From NCBI RefSeq assembly GCF_023712105.1, contig NZ_JAMLJI010000002.1:248001-312000 (forward strand): DNA of 64,000 nucleotides, written 5' to 3'. The position numbers were made by a program, and so were the translations under genes. Below the pieces are notes generated by a model. That model searched no databases. It had not been told where the DNA came from and saw only the letters and a program-made list of their open reading frames with translations. Numbering within the stretch: position 1 is the stretch's first letter; every line of letters starts with the position of its first letter. This stretch comes from Larsenimonas suaedae. GTDB taxonomy: Bacteria; Pseudomonadota; Gammaproteobacteria; Pseudomonadales; Halomonadaceae. This document shows, in pieces, positions 26,710 to 35,548 of the stretch.

Positions 26710-26838
26710 TCAAGAAAACAGCTTAAGCCAGAGAAGAATCATCGGAACGGCGGTGAGAACACCCAGCGCTGTTACACCTGCAATCAAACCGGCCAGGGCA
26801 ACATGCTCCTTGCGTGTACGTGACCTCAACGTTGTCAT
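26710..26838 (-). CDS. Small 42-residue single-pass membrane protein (putative)
   Basis: ATG at 26838 is preceded by AGAGG at 9-10 nt. The product has a basic N-terminus (TLRSRTRKEH) and one long hydrophobic helix (about residues 13-41) ending LWLKLFS, so it is likely inner-membrane. I do not recognise a family. In the same frame after its TGA, 23 more codons read like the tail of a glyoxalase/VOC protein, so the region may also hold gene debris. A plus-strand terminator lies 53 nt upstream of its start. Confidence 0.5.
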   Translation of the reverse strand: MTTLRSRTRKEHVALAGLIAGVTALGVLTAVPMILLWLKLFS

Positions 26839-27071
26839 GGTCCGACACCTCTTGACAGTAAATTGTTATTCAACGACATGTCGTCATAACGCGAAACGGC
26901 GCTTACGCGCCGCTTCGCTTTTTTATATTTACGCTTCCGGGCCTTGATCGTCAACCGTATGTTGCAGCCAGATGACACCTTCCGGTTGAAAACCGGGTAA
27001 TTATCATCTAGCGATCATCAAGACCGCGCGTCTGAATCTTTTACTGAAATGCCTTGAATATCGCCGAAAGA
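26839..27071. other. Gap between the small frame and the flavin reductase gene
   Basis: Apart from the plus-strand terminator at 26891-26925 this 233-nt stretch holds only a short CCGGTTTTCAACCGG hairpin (26979-26993). The flavin reductase transcript (minus) has no evident T-tailed terminator here. I see no gene. Confidence 0.5.
26891..26925 (+). terminator. Orphan plus-strand terminator
   Basis: GCGAAACGGCGC (26891-26902) and GCGCCGCTTCGC (26907-26918) form a 12-bp stem with one A-C mismatch and a TTAC loop, followed by six T and an AT-rich run on the plus strand. No plus-strand gene ends upstream within about 1.6 kb, so it may end a small or antisense RNA. Confidence 0.75.
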
Positions 27072-27788
27072 CTAGCCTCTGGGCGCATAACTGAAGACAT
27101 CGGAAAACACCCGCTCAGTCAGCGGCTCGATGGCATCAAGCGTATCGACTACGGCATAGACCATGCCTGGCGAGCCTGAAATAAAGATGCTCGCCTCGCG
27201 CGTACTGGTCACCCGAGCATGCAGCGCGCGGTCAACACGCTCGATCATACCGTCGAAATCGGTCTCGCTCGGCGCCTCGATCACGGGCGTGAACGTCACG
27301 TTCGGGTACTCCGTGCTCCACCGACGCGGGAGGCTTTCAAGATAGAGGTCCTCTCGCGTCTTGCCCGCCCACCATAGGTGAACCGGGCGGTCCGGATGGT
27401 GCGCCAACGCCGCCTCGATGATCGCTTTCATCTGGGCAAAGCCGGTACCAGCGGCAATCAGCATCAAGGGCCGGTCGTCATCAAGATCCAGTACGCTTTC
27501 GCCGCTCGGCAATCGAACCTGAAAGGCTTCATGCGCAAAAAGACGCTCGAACAAGCGTTTCGAGCGGGGATTTTCAGGCGCGTATTGAATGTGCAGCTCG
27601 AGCTCACCGTCGCCTTGATGGTGATTGGCAATGGAAAACGGCAACCAGTCGCCGTCCTGCTCCAACTCAAGGTATTGACCCGGCGCATGAGCCACTGCCG
27701 CACTGTCCCCCTTCAGGAACACGCGGTAGACAACCTCACTCAACGTTTCAACGGCTTCGACCTGGCAGGTCACTACGGTCGGGCTCAT
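27072..27788 (-). CDS. fre: NAD(P)H-flavin reductase (Fre family)
   Basis: Reduces free flavins with NAD(P)H. The ferredoxin-reductase-type fold is visible: flavin-binding WLPFSIAN (near residue 50), the nucleotide-binding LIAAGTGFAQMKAIIEAAL (near 112) and the C-terminal ISGSPGMVYAVVDTL. ATG at 27788 gives 238 residues with AGGA 6 nt upstream; an ATG at 27794 touches the ribosome site. It starts 9 nt after the ubiD stop, as in E. coli ubiD-fre. Reduced flavin may feed prenyl-FMN synthesis for UbiD, an inference from context. Confidence 0.85.
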   Translation of the reverse strand: MSPTVVTCQVEAVETLSEVVYRVFLKGDSAAVAHAPGQYLELEQDGDWLPFSIANHHQGDGELELHIQYAPENPRSKRLFERLFAHEAFQVRLPSGESVLDLDDDRPLMLIAAGTGFAQMKAIIEAALAHHPDRPVHLWWAGKTREDLYLESLPRRWSTEYPNVTFTPVIEAPSETDFDGMIERVDRALHARVTSTREASIFISGSPGMVYAVVDTLDAIEPLTERVFSDVFSYAPRG

Positions 27789-27797
27789 GCACATTCC

Positions 27798-29294
27798 TCA
27801 GCGTTCAACGGTGTTTTTTTCGGTGGGCGATACTATAGCGAATTCATCCCAGCGTTCCGATACGCGCGATTTGATCTCATCACTCATCGAAATGGCACGC
27901 CCCCACTCACGCGTGGTTTCACCGGGCCATTTATCGGTCGCGTCCATCCCCATCTTCGACCCGAGCCCGCTGACCGGCGAGGCGAAATCGAGATAATCGA
28001 TCGGGGTATTTTCGACCAGAACCGTGTCACGCGACGGATCCATTCGTGTCGTGATCGCCCAGATCACATCCTTCCAATCCCGAACGTTGATGCCTTCGTC
28101 GACGACGATGACGAATTTCGTGTACATGAACTGACGCAAAAAGCTCCAGACCCCCATCATGACGCGCTTGGCATGGCCCGCGTACTGCTTTTTCATCGAC
28201 ACCACCGCCATCCGATAGGAACAGCCTTCCGGCGGCAGGTAAAAATCGACGATTTCCGGAAACTGGCGCTTAAGAATCGGTACAAACACCTCATTCAGCG
28301 CCACCCCGAGCACCGCGGGTTCATCCGGCGGGCGGCCGGTGTAGGTCGAATGATAGATCGGGTTGGTACGATGGGTGATTCGCTCAACGGTAAAGACCGG
28401 GAAGGTGTCGACCTCATTGTAGTACCCAGTGTGATCGCCGAACGGGCCCTCCTGGGCCATGTCATCAGGATAGATGTATCCTTCAAGGACAAACTCGCTG
28501 GACGCAGGCACCTCAAGCTCGGCATGCCCACACTTGACCAGTTCGGTTCTCGACCCCCGCAACAGCCCCGCAAACGCGTATTCGGACAGCGAATCAGGCA
28601 CGGGGGTCACCGCCCCGAGAATCGTGGCTGGATCGGCCCCGAGCACCACCGCGACCGGAAACGGCTCACCCGGATGGGCCTTTTGCCACTCCTGAAAATC
28701 GAGCGCGCCGCCGCGATGGGACAGCCACCGCATGATCAAGCGGTTCTTGCCGATTTTCTGCTGACGATAGATACCAAGATTCTGACGCGCCTTGTGCGGC
28801 CCCTTGGTCACGACCAGCGGCCAGGTCACCAGAGGTGCAGCGTCGCCGGGCCAGCAGTGCTGAATCGGCAACCGATCAAGATCGACGGCCTCCCCCTCGA
28901 GCACGACCTCCTGGCATGGCGCCTTGCGTACCCGCTTGGGGCCCATGCTCATGACCTGCTTGAAGATGGGGAGCTTTTCCCAGGCATCCCGAAACCCTTT
29001 GGGTGGCTCGGGCTCTTTTAAAAAGGCGAGCAGCTCGCCCACTTCCTTCAATGCCGAAACGCTGTCCTGCCCCATACCGAGCGCCACCCGCGTGGGCGTT
29101 CCAAACAGATTGGCCAGCACCGGAATGTCGCTGCCCTTCACGTTTTCGAACAAAAGCGCCGGGCCCTCCTCACGAAGCACCCGGTCACAGATCTCGGTCA
29201 TTTCAAGGTATGGATCGACCTCGGCCCTGACCCGCACCAGCTGGCCTCGCGCCTCGAGCCCATCGATAAATTCTCTGAGATCCCGATACTGCAT
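27798..29294 (-). CDS. ubiD: UbiD, 4-hydroxy-3-polyprenylbenzoate decarboxylase
   Basis: Decarboxylates the polyprenylated hydroxybenzoate in ubiquinone synthesis using prenylated FMN made by UbiX (not in this window). ATG at 29294 gives 498 residues starting [17 protein letters not shown], with GGGGAG 6 nt upstream; longer readings lack homology. The catalytic region [20 protein letters not shown] (near residue 280) and the Mn/prenyl-FMN-binding segments ([18 protein letters not shown]) are present. Followed by fre; preceded by the rho terminator. Confidence 0.96.
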   Translation of the reverse strand: MQYRDLREFIDGLEARGQLVRVRAEVDPYLEMTEICDRVLREEGPALLFENVKGSDIPVLANLFGTPTRVALGMGQDSVSALKEVGELLAFLKEPEPPKGFRDAWEKLPIFKQVMSMGPKRVRKAPCQEVVLEGEAVDLDRLPIQHCWPGDAAPLVTWPLVVTKGPHKARQNLGIYRQQKIGKNRLIMRWLSHRGGALDFQEWQKAHPGEPFPVAVVLGADPATILGAVTPVPDSLSEYAFAGLLRGSRTELVKCGHAELEVPASSEFVLEGYIYPDDMAQEGPFGDHTGYYNEVDTFPVFTVERITHRTNPIYHSTYTGRPPDEPAVLGVALNEVFVPILKRQFPEIVDFYLPPEGCSYRMAVVSMKKQYAGHAKRVMMGVWSFLRQFMYTKFVIVVDEGINVRDWKDVIWAITTRMDPSRDTVLVENTPIDYLDFASPVSGLGSKMGMDATDKWPGETTREWGRAISMSDEIKSRVSERWDEFAIVSPTEKNTVER

Positions 29295-29334
29295 CTCTTG
29301 CTCCCCTGATGATCGATGGGATGACAATGGCACA

Positions 29335-29361
29335 AAAAAGGGCAGGAATCATTCCTGCCCT
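29335..29361 (-). terminator. Terminator after rho
   Basis: On the minus strand AGGGCAGGAAT / ATTCCTGCCCT around a central G, followed by TTTTTT. It starts 22 nt after the rho stop. Strong intrinsic terminator; it separates rho from ubiD. Confidence 0.92.
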
Positions 29362-29382
29362 CATTAACCGACGAACGCCCCG

Positions 29383-30642
29383 TCAGCGGCGCTTCATCGC
29401 CTCGAAGAACTCGATGTTGGTCTTGGTGTCCTTCAGACGATCGATCATGAACTCGGTCGCGGCCACGTCTTCCATCGGGTTTAAGAGCTTGCGAAGAATC
29501 CACATGCGCTGCATTTCTTCTTCGCTGCACAAAAGGTCTTCACGGCGCGTGCCGGACCGACGCAGGTTAATGGCCGGGAACACACGCTTTTCAGCCAGCT
29601 TGCGGTCAAGATGCACTTCCATGTTACCCGTGCCCTTGAACTCCTCGAAAATGACCTCGTCCATCTTGGAGCCGGTATCGACCAGCGCGGTGGCAAGAAT
29701 CGTCAGACTGCCGCCTTCCTCGATGTTACGGGCCGCACCAAAGAACCGCTTGGGCTTTTCGAGCGCATGCGCATCGACACCGCCGGTCAATACCTTGCCG
29801 GAGGACGGCACGACGGTATTGTAGGCACGAGCCAGACGCGTGATGGAATCAAGCAGGATCACCACGTCCTTCTTGTGCTCGACCAGGCGCTTGGCTTTCT
29901 CGATGACCATTTCCGCGACCTGAACGTGACGCGCCGGCGGCTCATCGAACGTCGATGCCACGACCTCGCCACGTACCGTACGCGCCATCTCGGTCACTTC
30001 CTCGGGCCGCTCATCGATCAGCAGCACGATCATGTGGCATTCGGGATTATTGCGCGTGATGGAATTGGCGATGTTTTGAAGCATCAGCGTCTTACCCGCC
30101 TTGGGGGGTGAGACGATCAGACCACGCTGGCCCTTGCCGATCGGCGCGGCCAAGTCGATGATTCGAGAGGTCAGATCCTCGGTCGAACCGTTGCCGATTT
30201 CCATGCCCAGGCGGCTTTGCGGAAACAGCGGCGTCAGGTTTTCAAACAGGATCTTGTGCTTGGCGTTTTCCGGCTTGTCGAAGTTGATCTTGCTGACCTT
30301 CAACAGAGCGAAATAGCGCTCGCCTTCCTTCGGCGGACGAATCTTGCCCGCGATGGTGTCACCCTTGCGCAGGTTGAAGCGCCGAATCTGGGAGGGTGAA
30401 ACGTAGATGTCATCCGGGCCGGCCATGTAGGAGCTGTCGGCGCTGCGCAGGAAGCCAAAGCCATCCTGCAGGATTTCGAGCACACCGTCGCCGAAGATAT
30501 CTTCGCCGCTTTTGGCGTGCTTTTTGAGGATGGCGAAGATGATGTCCTGTTTCCGGGAACGTGCCAGGTTGTCGATGCCCATGTCGCGGGCAAGATTGAG
30601 CAGTTCGGGAACGGATTTTTGCTTGAGTTCGGTAAGATTCAT
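29383..30642 (-). CDS. rho: Transcription termination factor Rho
   Basis: Hexameric RNA helicase that ends Rho-dependent transcripts. 419 residues: an N-terminal three-helix Rho_N domain, the RNA-binding cold-shock-like domain with GFGFLR (near residue 62) and [10 protein letters not shown], Walker [12 protein letters not shown] (near 180), Walker [17 protein letters not shown] and the Q- and R-loops. There is no low-complexity insert. trxA lies upstream on the same strand after a 371-nt gap, the usual place for an autoregulatory rho leader. Confidence 0.98.
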   Translation of the reverse strand: MNLTELKQKSVPELLNLARDMGIDNLARSRKQDIIFAILKKHAKSGEDIFGDGVLEILQDGFGFLRSADSSYMAGPDDIYVSPSQIRRFNLRKGDTIAGKIRPPKEGERYFALLKVSKINFDKPENAKHKILFENLTPLFPQSRLGMEIGNGSTEDLTSRIIDLAAPIGKGQRGLIVSPPKAGKTLMLQNIANSITRNNPECHMIVLLIDERPEEVTEMARTVRGEVVASTFDEPPARHVQVAEMVIEKAKRLVEHKKDVVILLDSITRLARAYNTVVPSSGKVLTGGVDAHALEKPKRFFGAARNIEEGGSLTILATALVDTGSKMDEVIFEEFKGTGNMEVHLDRKLAEKRVFPAINLRRSGTRREDLLCSEEEMQRMWILRKLLNPMEDVAATEFMIDRLKDTKTNIEFFEAMKRR

Positions 30643-31013
30643 CGGTTTATTCGAAAATCGCTCGTGTCAGCATGGCAAAGAGAAGTGCTGTGTGCTGCAA
30701 GACAGGAGGCGGTCAATATAAATCAAAGGCCGCCCGGTGCGTTCAGAAGCCTCTTGGGTGTCATCTATGTCTTGAGTGGCCGGCTCGTGGCGGCTCGGAC
30801 AACGCTGGTCGAGACATGCAGGATGTGATCGGTAACTAAATTCGCCTGAACTCAGATCACTGGCCTTGATCGGGGCGCGACGATCACGAGAAGAGGGCTG
30901 ACTGACGACTTGGGAAACCGCTATAGGCGCGGCCGGAAAGCATTCGGAACAGGCGAACGACCTGATGGTAGTCAACCTCCACCACCAACGCAATAGGCCA
31001 GCGGCATAAAATG
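30643..31013 (-). other. 371-nt trxA-rho intergenic region (rho leader)
   Basis: No convincing gene. The region carries the rho promoter and leader. In E. coli the comparable region encodes a short leader (rhoL) and is the site of Rho autoregulation; here I see no matching peptide. A 108-codon frame (30667-30993) has no family resemblance and its Cys/Arg/Ser-rich content argues against it. I see no T-tailed terminator for trxA. Confidence 0.5.
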
Positions 31014-31343
31014 CTACTTGAGTTCCTCTTCGATAAACTCGAGGATCTGCGCTTTTGGCAGTGCCCCGACCTTGGTCGCCTCGACATTGCCATCCAGAAA
31101 AAGAATCAGAGTGGGGATGCCTCGCACGTTGAACCGAGCCGCAATATCCGGGTACTGGTCGATGTCGATCTTGGCCACGCGAACCCGCCCTTCAAGCTCG
31201 GTCGCGATGTCATCGAGCACGGGAGCAAGCTGCTTGCACGGCCCGCACCACGGAGCCCAGAAGTCGATCAACACAGCGCCGGAATGCGCCGTCAACTCCC
31301 GCTCGAGACTGGCTTCATCCCACTGTGCAACGCGTTCGCTCAT
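31014..31343 (-). CDS. trxA: Thioredoxin 1
   Basis: General protein disulfide reductase, reduced by TrxB (also in this window at 61.7 kb). 109 residues, active site WAPWCGPCK near residues 31-39 and cis-Pro in RGIPTLILF near 75. ATG at 31343 has AGGGA 7 nt upstream; a longer in-frame reading has no homology. Order ppx-trxA-rho is the pseudomonad order. Confidence 0.97.
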   Translation of the reverse strand: MSERVAQWDEASLERELTAHSGAVLIDFWAPWCGPCKQLAPVLDDIATELEGRVRVAKIDIDQYPDIAARFNVRGIPTLILFLDGNVEATKVGALPKAQILEFIEEELK

Positions 31344-31512
31344 GATGTTTTCCCTAAATAATGAATCACTCTTCAACATGAAGAGCCCGCGACAAGAATG
31401 CGTCATGGTTCGTGCGCTATGCTTGCCACAACGCCATAGACTATAAAGCGACCCGGCCTGCACGTCATGGTCAAACACAGGGTCGCCCCGTGCAAAGAAA
31501 CAGGATGCCTTA

Positions 31513-33054
31513 ATGACGGACGATACGCTCCCTGACAGCTCGAAAAAACTGGCCGCCATCGATCTGGGATCGAACAGTTTTCACTTGTTGATCGTCGAGT
31601 ACAGCAACGGCCATATCAAGACGCTCGAAAAGCGCGGCGAAAAGGTGCAGCTCGCCGACGGCATGGACAAGGACGGATGTTTAAGCGATGCCGCCATGGC
31701 CCGCGCCATGACATGCCTTGAACTGTTCGCGCACTTCATCGACGGCATTGGTGCCGACGATATTCGTATCGTTGGTACCAATGCCCTTCGCACCGCCAGC
31801 AACAGCGATGACTTTCTCGCCCGAGCCCAGGCCCTTTTGGACCACGATGTCGAAATCATTTCCGGCCGCGAGGAGGCGCGCCTGATCTACCTGGGCGCCG
31901 CTCATGCCCTTGCTGAAGGCAAGGGCCGACGCCTGGTGGCCGACATCGGCGGCGGCTCGACCGAGTTCATCATCGGCGAGCATTTTACGCCGCTGGCGCT
32001 TGAAAGCCTCGATATGGGCTGTGTGGTCTACACCGATCGATTCTTCGCCGATGGCGCCATCACCGATAAGAATTTCCGCCAGGCCGAGCGAGAAGCGCGA
32101 TCAGAGCTTGCGAACATCAAGCGCGCCTATCAGAAACTTGGCTGGCAGGACCCGATCGGCACCTCCGGCACCATCCGCGCCGCCGCGGAAGTGCTCGAAC
32201 AGCACGGTCAGACCGAAGGCGGTGTCGTCACTCGGGAGGGCCTTGACTGGCTCAAGAAGCGGCTGATCAAGCAAAACGACCTGCACTCGCTGTCACTGGA
32301 TGGACTCAAGGCCAGCCGGGCGCGGGTCTTTCCCGCCGGGGTCGCCGTGCTGCGCGCCATTTTCGACGTTTTCAAGCTCGAGCGGCTTCGTTACGCCAAT
32401 GGTGCGCTCCGAGAAGGGGTCATCAACGATCTGATCGGCCGCGACACCGATCAGGACCCGCGCAACAATAGCCTCGATGCGCTGACCACGCGTTTCGATG
32501 TCGACACCCAGCAACAGCATAACGTGCGCGAGAGCGCCCGCCAGGCCTTCGAGCATCTGGCCAAGTCCTGGTCATTGACCAATGCCCACTGGCGCTATCT
32601 GGACTGGGCCGCACGCGTTCACGAGCTGGGCCTTGCCATTTCTCACGCGAAGTTTCACCGCCACGGCAGCTACATCCTTGAATACGCCGATCTGGCCGGG
32701 TTTTCTCGGCCCGAACAGCAGCTTTTGGCGTTTCTGGTTCGAGCGCACCGTCGTAAATTCCCGCTTCGAGAGCTCAACGCCCTACCCGAACGTCGGCGGC
32801 TCCCGTTCCTGCGCCTGGCGGTCATCCTGCGCCTGGCGGTGCTTTTGAACCACTCCCGTGACGACGACCCCTTCACCGACTTCGGGCTTACCGCTGAGGG
32901 CGACACGCTTGAATTGACCCTGCCGGACGACGCCCTGCTTCGAATTATCGACGCCGAGCGCGAATGCCACTACCTGAGCGATACCGGACTGACCCTCACG
33001 GTCTCGACCTATCCCGCCAGCGACTCGCCTCACACGTCCAGCCATCTGCAGTAA
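31513..33054 (+). CDS. ppx: Exopolyphosphatase (Ppx/GppA family)
   Basis: Removes terminal phosphate from polyphosphate (and, in the GppA branch, from pppGpp). 513 residues: actin-like phosphatase domains with AAIDLGSNSFHLLIVEY (residues 14-30), SGREEARLIYLG, VADIGGGSTEF and GTSGTIRAAAEV, then the C-terminal HD-like domain with WAARVHELGLAISHAKFHRHGSY. Size and position beside trxA favour Ppx over GppA. Divergent from trxA; its 3' end overlaps tilS by 59 nt on the opposite strand. Confidence 0.92.
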   Translation: MTDDTLPDSSKKLAAIDLGSNSFHLLIVEYSNGHIKTLEKRGEKVQLADGMDKDGCLSDAAMARAMTCLELFAHFIDGIGADDIRIVGTNALRTASNSDDFLARAQALLDHDVEIISGREEARLIYLGAAHALAEGKGRRLVADIGGGSTEFIIGEHFTPLALESLDMGCVVYTDRFFADGAITDKNFRQAEREARSELANIKRAYQKLGWQDPIGTSGTIRAAAEVLEQHGQTEGGVVTREGLDWLKKRLIKQNDLHSLSLDGLKASRARVFPAGVAVLRAIFDVFKLERLRYANGALREGVINDLIGRDTDQDPRNNSLDALTTRFDVDTQQQHNVRESARQAFEHLAKSWSLTNAHWRYLDWAARVHELGLAISHAKFHRHGSYILEYADLAGFSRPEQQLLAFLVRAHRRKFPLRELNALPERRRLPFLRLAVILRLAVLLNHSRDDDPFTDFGLTAEGDTLELTLPDDALLRIIDAERECHYLSDTGLTLTVSTYPASDSPHTSSHLQ

Positions 33055-34297
33055 GCACGGCGGGCGTGGCGCCCGGGGGCAGCACGAGCGCCACCAGCTC
33101 GCCTCCGGCCCACACGAGCAAACCCTGAGAGCGCTGCCACGGCGGCACCTCATACGTCTGAAACAGCGCCTTGAGCGCCCGGCGGTGACCGTTGACTCGA
33201 AGACGTTCACCGCCGCGGCGCGAGGTAACGCGGTCAATCATCGCCTCGCCAGAGGACGTCGAGCTCAGGGCGCCGAACCAGTCGCCCCAGGGCGTCGTGA
33301 GCTCGGTGGCGTTCTCCCACGCGGCATCGAACGGCGCAAGCTCCGCGCAAGGCGTACCGAGATAAACTCGACGACGCCATTGCCGCGCCTCCCCCCCAGG
33401 CCATTTGACGACAACCTCTGCGTCCAGGCGCGCATCGAGCTGCTTGAGCAGGGTTGAAAGCCGTCGCCTGGGCGGCAGCGGCACCTCCAATTGCGCCAGC
33501 GCGCGCCGAATCAGCACCGCCTGTTCATCAGGTGAGCGCGCAACAAGGGCGTCAAGCTCAAGTACGCCCGGCGCGCACGTGATCTCCTCAAGTACATCAT
33601 CGGCAAAGCGCATCAACGCCGCGCGCTCACCTCGAAGCAGTTCGGCCGTCGAGGCCAGCACGTGGGAAGCGCGCGTCCAGCGCGCCTCGAGCCGTGGCAG
33701 AACGTCATGGCGCAGGAAATTGCGATCAAAGCGCGTATCGCGATTGGTGGGGTCCTCGACCCACACAAGCCCCGCGTTTTCAGAAAGCTCGACCAGACTC
33801 GCCCGCGGCACCGACAGCAGCGGGCGCACCAGAGCGCATGTCGCCGTCAATGCGCGCCTGGGCGCCATGCCACCGAGGCCAGTCAACCCGCTGCCCCGCA
33901 GCAGCCTGAGCAGCACGGTTTCGGCCTGATCGTCGCGATGGTGGGCAAGCCAGAGCGTGTCACCCGGCTCGAGCGTCTGCTCGAACGCGGCGTAGCGCGC
34001 TCGCCGCGCTGCCGCTTCAAGCCCATCGCCGTCGGGGTCGACCGTGACCCGATGACACACCAACTCGATACCAAGCGCCTGGCACTGACGCTCACAGGCC
34101 GCCTCGAGTGCATCGGCCTCGACGTGGAGACCATGATGGACATGAACCGCTTTCAGCTCGGTGTGCACGGGGCAGAACCGATGCGCGAGGTGCAAGAGAC
34201 AGGCACTGTCCATTCCACCGGAAAGTGCGACCCAGACGCGCGCCCCACTGATGGAAAAACCGTGTTCGAGATATGACTGCACTTGATGCTCGGTCAC
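32996..34297 (-). CDS. tilS: TilS, tRNA-Ile lysidine synthase
   Basis: ATP-dependent addition of lysine to C34 of tRNA-Ile2 (CAU anticodon), essential for reading AUA. The PP-loop motif ALSGGMDSACL is near residue 24, followed by HVHHGL, AHHRDDQAETVLLRLLRGSG and DPTNRDTRFDRNFLR; C-terminal tRNA-binding domains follow. GTG at 34297 is preferred (AGGAGG 4 nt upstream), giving 433 residues; an ATG 72 nt further upstream also reads through. The last 19 codons overlap ppx tail to tail. accA upstream has its own terminator. Confidence 0.95.
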   Translation of the reverse strand: MTEHQVQSYLEHGFSISGARVWVALSGGMDSACLLHLAHRFCPVHTELKAVHVHHGLHVEADALEAACERQCQALGIELVCHRVTVDPDGDGLEAAARRARYAAFEQTLEPGDTLWLAHHRDDQAETVLLRLLRGSGLTGLGGMAPRRALTATCALVRPLLSVPRASLVELSENAGLVWVEDPTNRDTRFDRNFLRHDVLPRLEARWTRASHVLASTAELLRGERAALMRFADDVLEEITCAPGVLELDALVARSPDEQAVLIRRALAQLEVPLPPRRRLSTLLKQLDARLDAEVVVKWPGGEARQWRRRVYLGTPCAELAPFDAAWENATELTTPWGDWFGALSSTSSGEAMIDRVTSRRGGERLRVNGHRRALKALFQTYEVPPWQRSQGLLVWAGGELVALVLPPGATPAVLTADGWTCEASRWRDRSRP

Positions 34298-34370
34298 AGG
34301 ACCTCCTCGAGCGCTTGGTCGGCAAGCGTTTTTTAGCGTCGAACGTTTGCCATCTATTTTGCCGTCCATA

Positions 34371-34398
34371 AAAAAAGGCGTGCCAGAGCACGCCTTTT
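34371..34398 (-). terminator. Terminator after accA
   Basis: Minus-strand stem AAAAGGCGTGC / GCACGCCTTTT with a 4-nt loop, followed by a run of T. It starts 25 nt after the accA stop and separates accA from tilS. Confidence 0.92.
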
Positions 34399-34422
34399 CA
34401 TCGTCTTACAGGCAGACCGTTT

Positions 34423-35376
34423 TTACGCGGGCGCGCCATAACTCATCAACCGGGCGTAGCGCCGCTCAAGCAGCGCGTCGGTGTCCAGCGCCGTCAACCG
34501 ATCAAGGCTTTCATTCAAGGCGCCGCGAACGCGCTCCGCAGCGGCATCCGGCGTGCGGTGGGCGCCACCCAGCGGCTCTTCGATCAGGGTATCGACAAAG
34601 CCCAGTTCCTTCAGACGCGAGGCGGTAATGCCCATTGCGTGAGCGGCTTCAGAGGCCTTTTCAGCGCTCTTCCACAAAATGGACGCGCACCCTTCCGGCG
34701 AAATGACCGAGTAGGTGGAGTACTGAAGCATCTGAAGCTCATCGCACACGCCGATGGCCAGTGCGCCGCCGGAGCCGCCTTCACCGATCACGGTAGAGAT
34801 GATCGGCGTCTTGAGGCGAGACATGACGGCGAGATTGCGGGCGATGGCTTCGCTCTGGCCGCGCTCTTCGGCGTCGATGCCCGGATAGGCCCCGGGCGTG
34901 TCGATGAACGTCAGCACCGGCATGTTGAAACGCTCGGCCATTTCCATCAGGCGCAGCGCCTTGCGGTAGCCTTCCGGACGGGGCATGCCGAAATTACGGC
35001 GGACCTTGTCCTTCACCGACCGGCCCTTCTGATGGCCGATGACCATGACCGGCCGGTCGTCGAGCCGCGCGATTCCGCCGACCAGCGCTGCGTCGTCGGC
35101 GAAGGCACGGTCGCCGTGCAGTTCTTCGAAATCGGTGAAGATGGCGTCGAGGTAATCGAGGGTGTAGGGCCGCTGCGGATGGCGCGAGAGCTGGGCGACC
35201 TGCCACGCCGACAGATCGCGGAAGATCTGCTCGGTCAGCTTGCGGCTTTTTTCCTCGAGCTTGCCTACTTCTTCGCTGATGTTGATCTTGGAGTCGTTGC
35301 CGACCAGGCGCAATTCTTCGATCTTGGCCTGCATTTCGGCAATGGGCTGTTCAAAGTCCAGATAGTTCGGATTCAT
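34423..35376 (-). CDS. accA: Acetyl-CoA carboxylase carboxyltransferase subunit alpha
   Basis: With AccD transfers CO2 from carboxybiotin to acetyl-CoA, the committed step of fatty-acid synthesis. 317 residues, standard length; the N-terminal helix [20 protein letters not shown] and the core [27 protein letters not shown] and [23 protein letters not shown] are typical. It follows dnaE on the same strand with a 172-nt gap, and ends at its own terminator. Confidence 0.97.
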   Translation of the reverse strand: MNPNYLDFEQPIAEMQAKIEELRLVGNDSKINISEEVGKLEEKSRKLTEQIFRDLSAWQVAQLSRHPQRPYTLDYLDAIFTDFEELHGDRAFADDAALVGGIARLDDRPVMVIGHQKGRSVKDKVRRNFGMPRPEGYRKALRLMEMAERFNMPVLTFIDTPGAYPGIDAEERGQSEAIARNLAVMSRLKTPIISTVIGEGGSGGALAIGVCDELQMLQYSTYSVISPEGCASILWKSAEKASEAAHAMGITASRLKELGFVDTLIEEPLGGAHRTPDAAAERVRGALNESLDRLTALDTDALLERRYARLMSYGAPA

Positions 35377-35548
35377 AGGGGCGTTATCACACTCTCTGGC
35401 AGCTCATCATACATCGCCGTATGGAGCTGTCGGGTTTGCTCGCCGCCACTGCCTGCGTTGCTGTCGACGAGCGTAAAATGGGGCCATTATCCCATGGTGT
35501 CCCGCGACTGCAAGTCACCCGAGCCGGCCCTGGTTTCAACGGCGCTAT

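Noticed and set aside
26852-26857. Perfect TTGACA on the plus strand as promoter of an antisense RNA
   Set aside because: No -10 at 16-18 nt spacing (GACATG at 17), and it lies too close to the terminator at 26891.
26501-26947. Plus-strand frame (148 codons) across the leader region
   Set aside because: No ribosome site or homology, runs through a strong plus-strand terminator, and the minus-strand regulatory reading explains the DNA better.
27378-29021. Long plus-strand open frame (547 codons) opposite fre and ubiD
   Set aside because: Arg/His-rich composition typical of antisense frames; both genes on the other strand are secure.
30667-30993. Minus-strand 108-codon frame starting MRWWWR between trxA and rho
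   Set aside because: The Trp run looked like a leader peptide, but no alternative hairpins or terminator follow, and the rest is Arg/Ser/Cys-rich noise.
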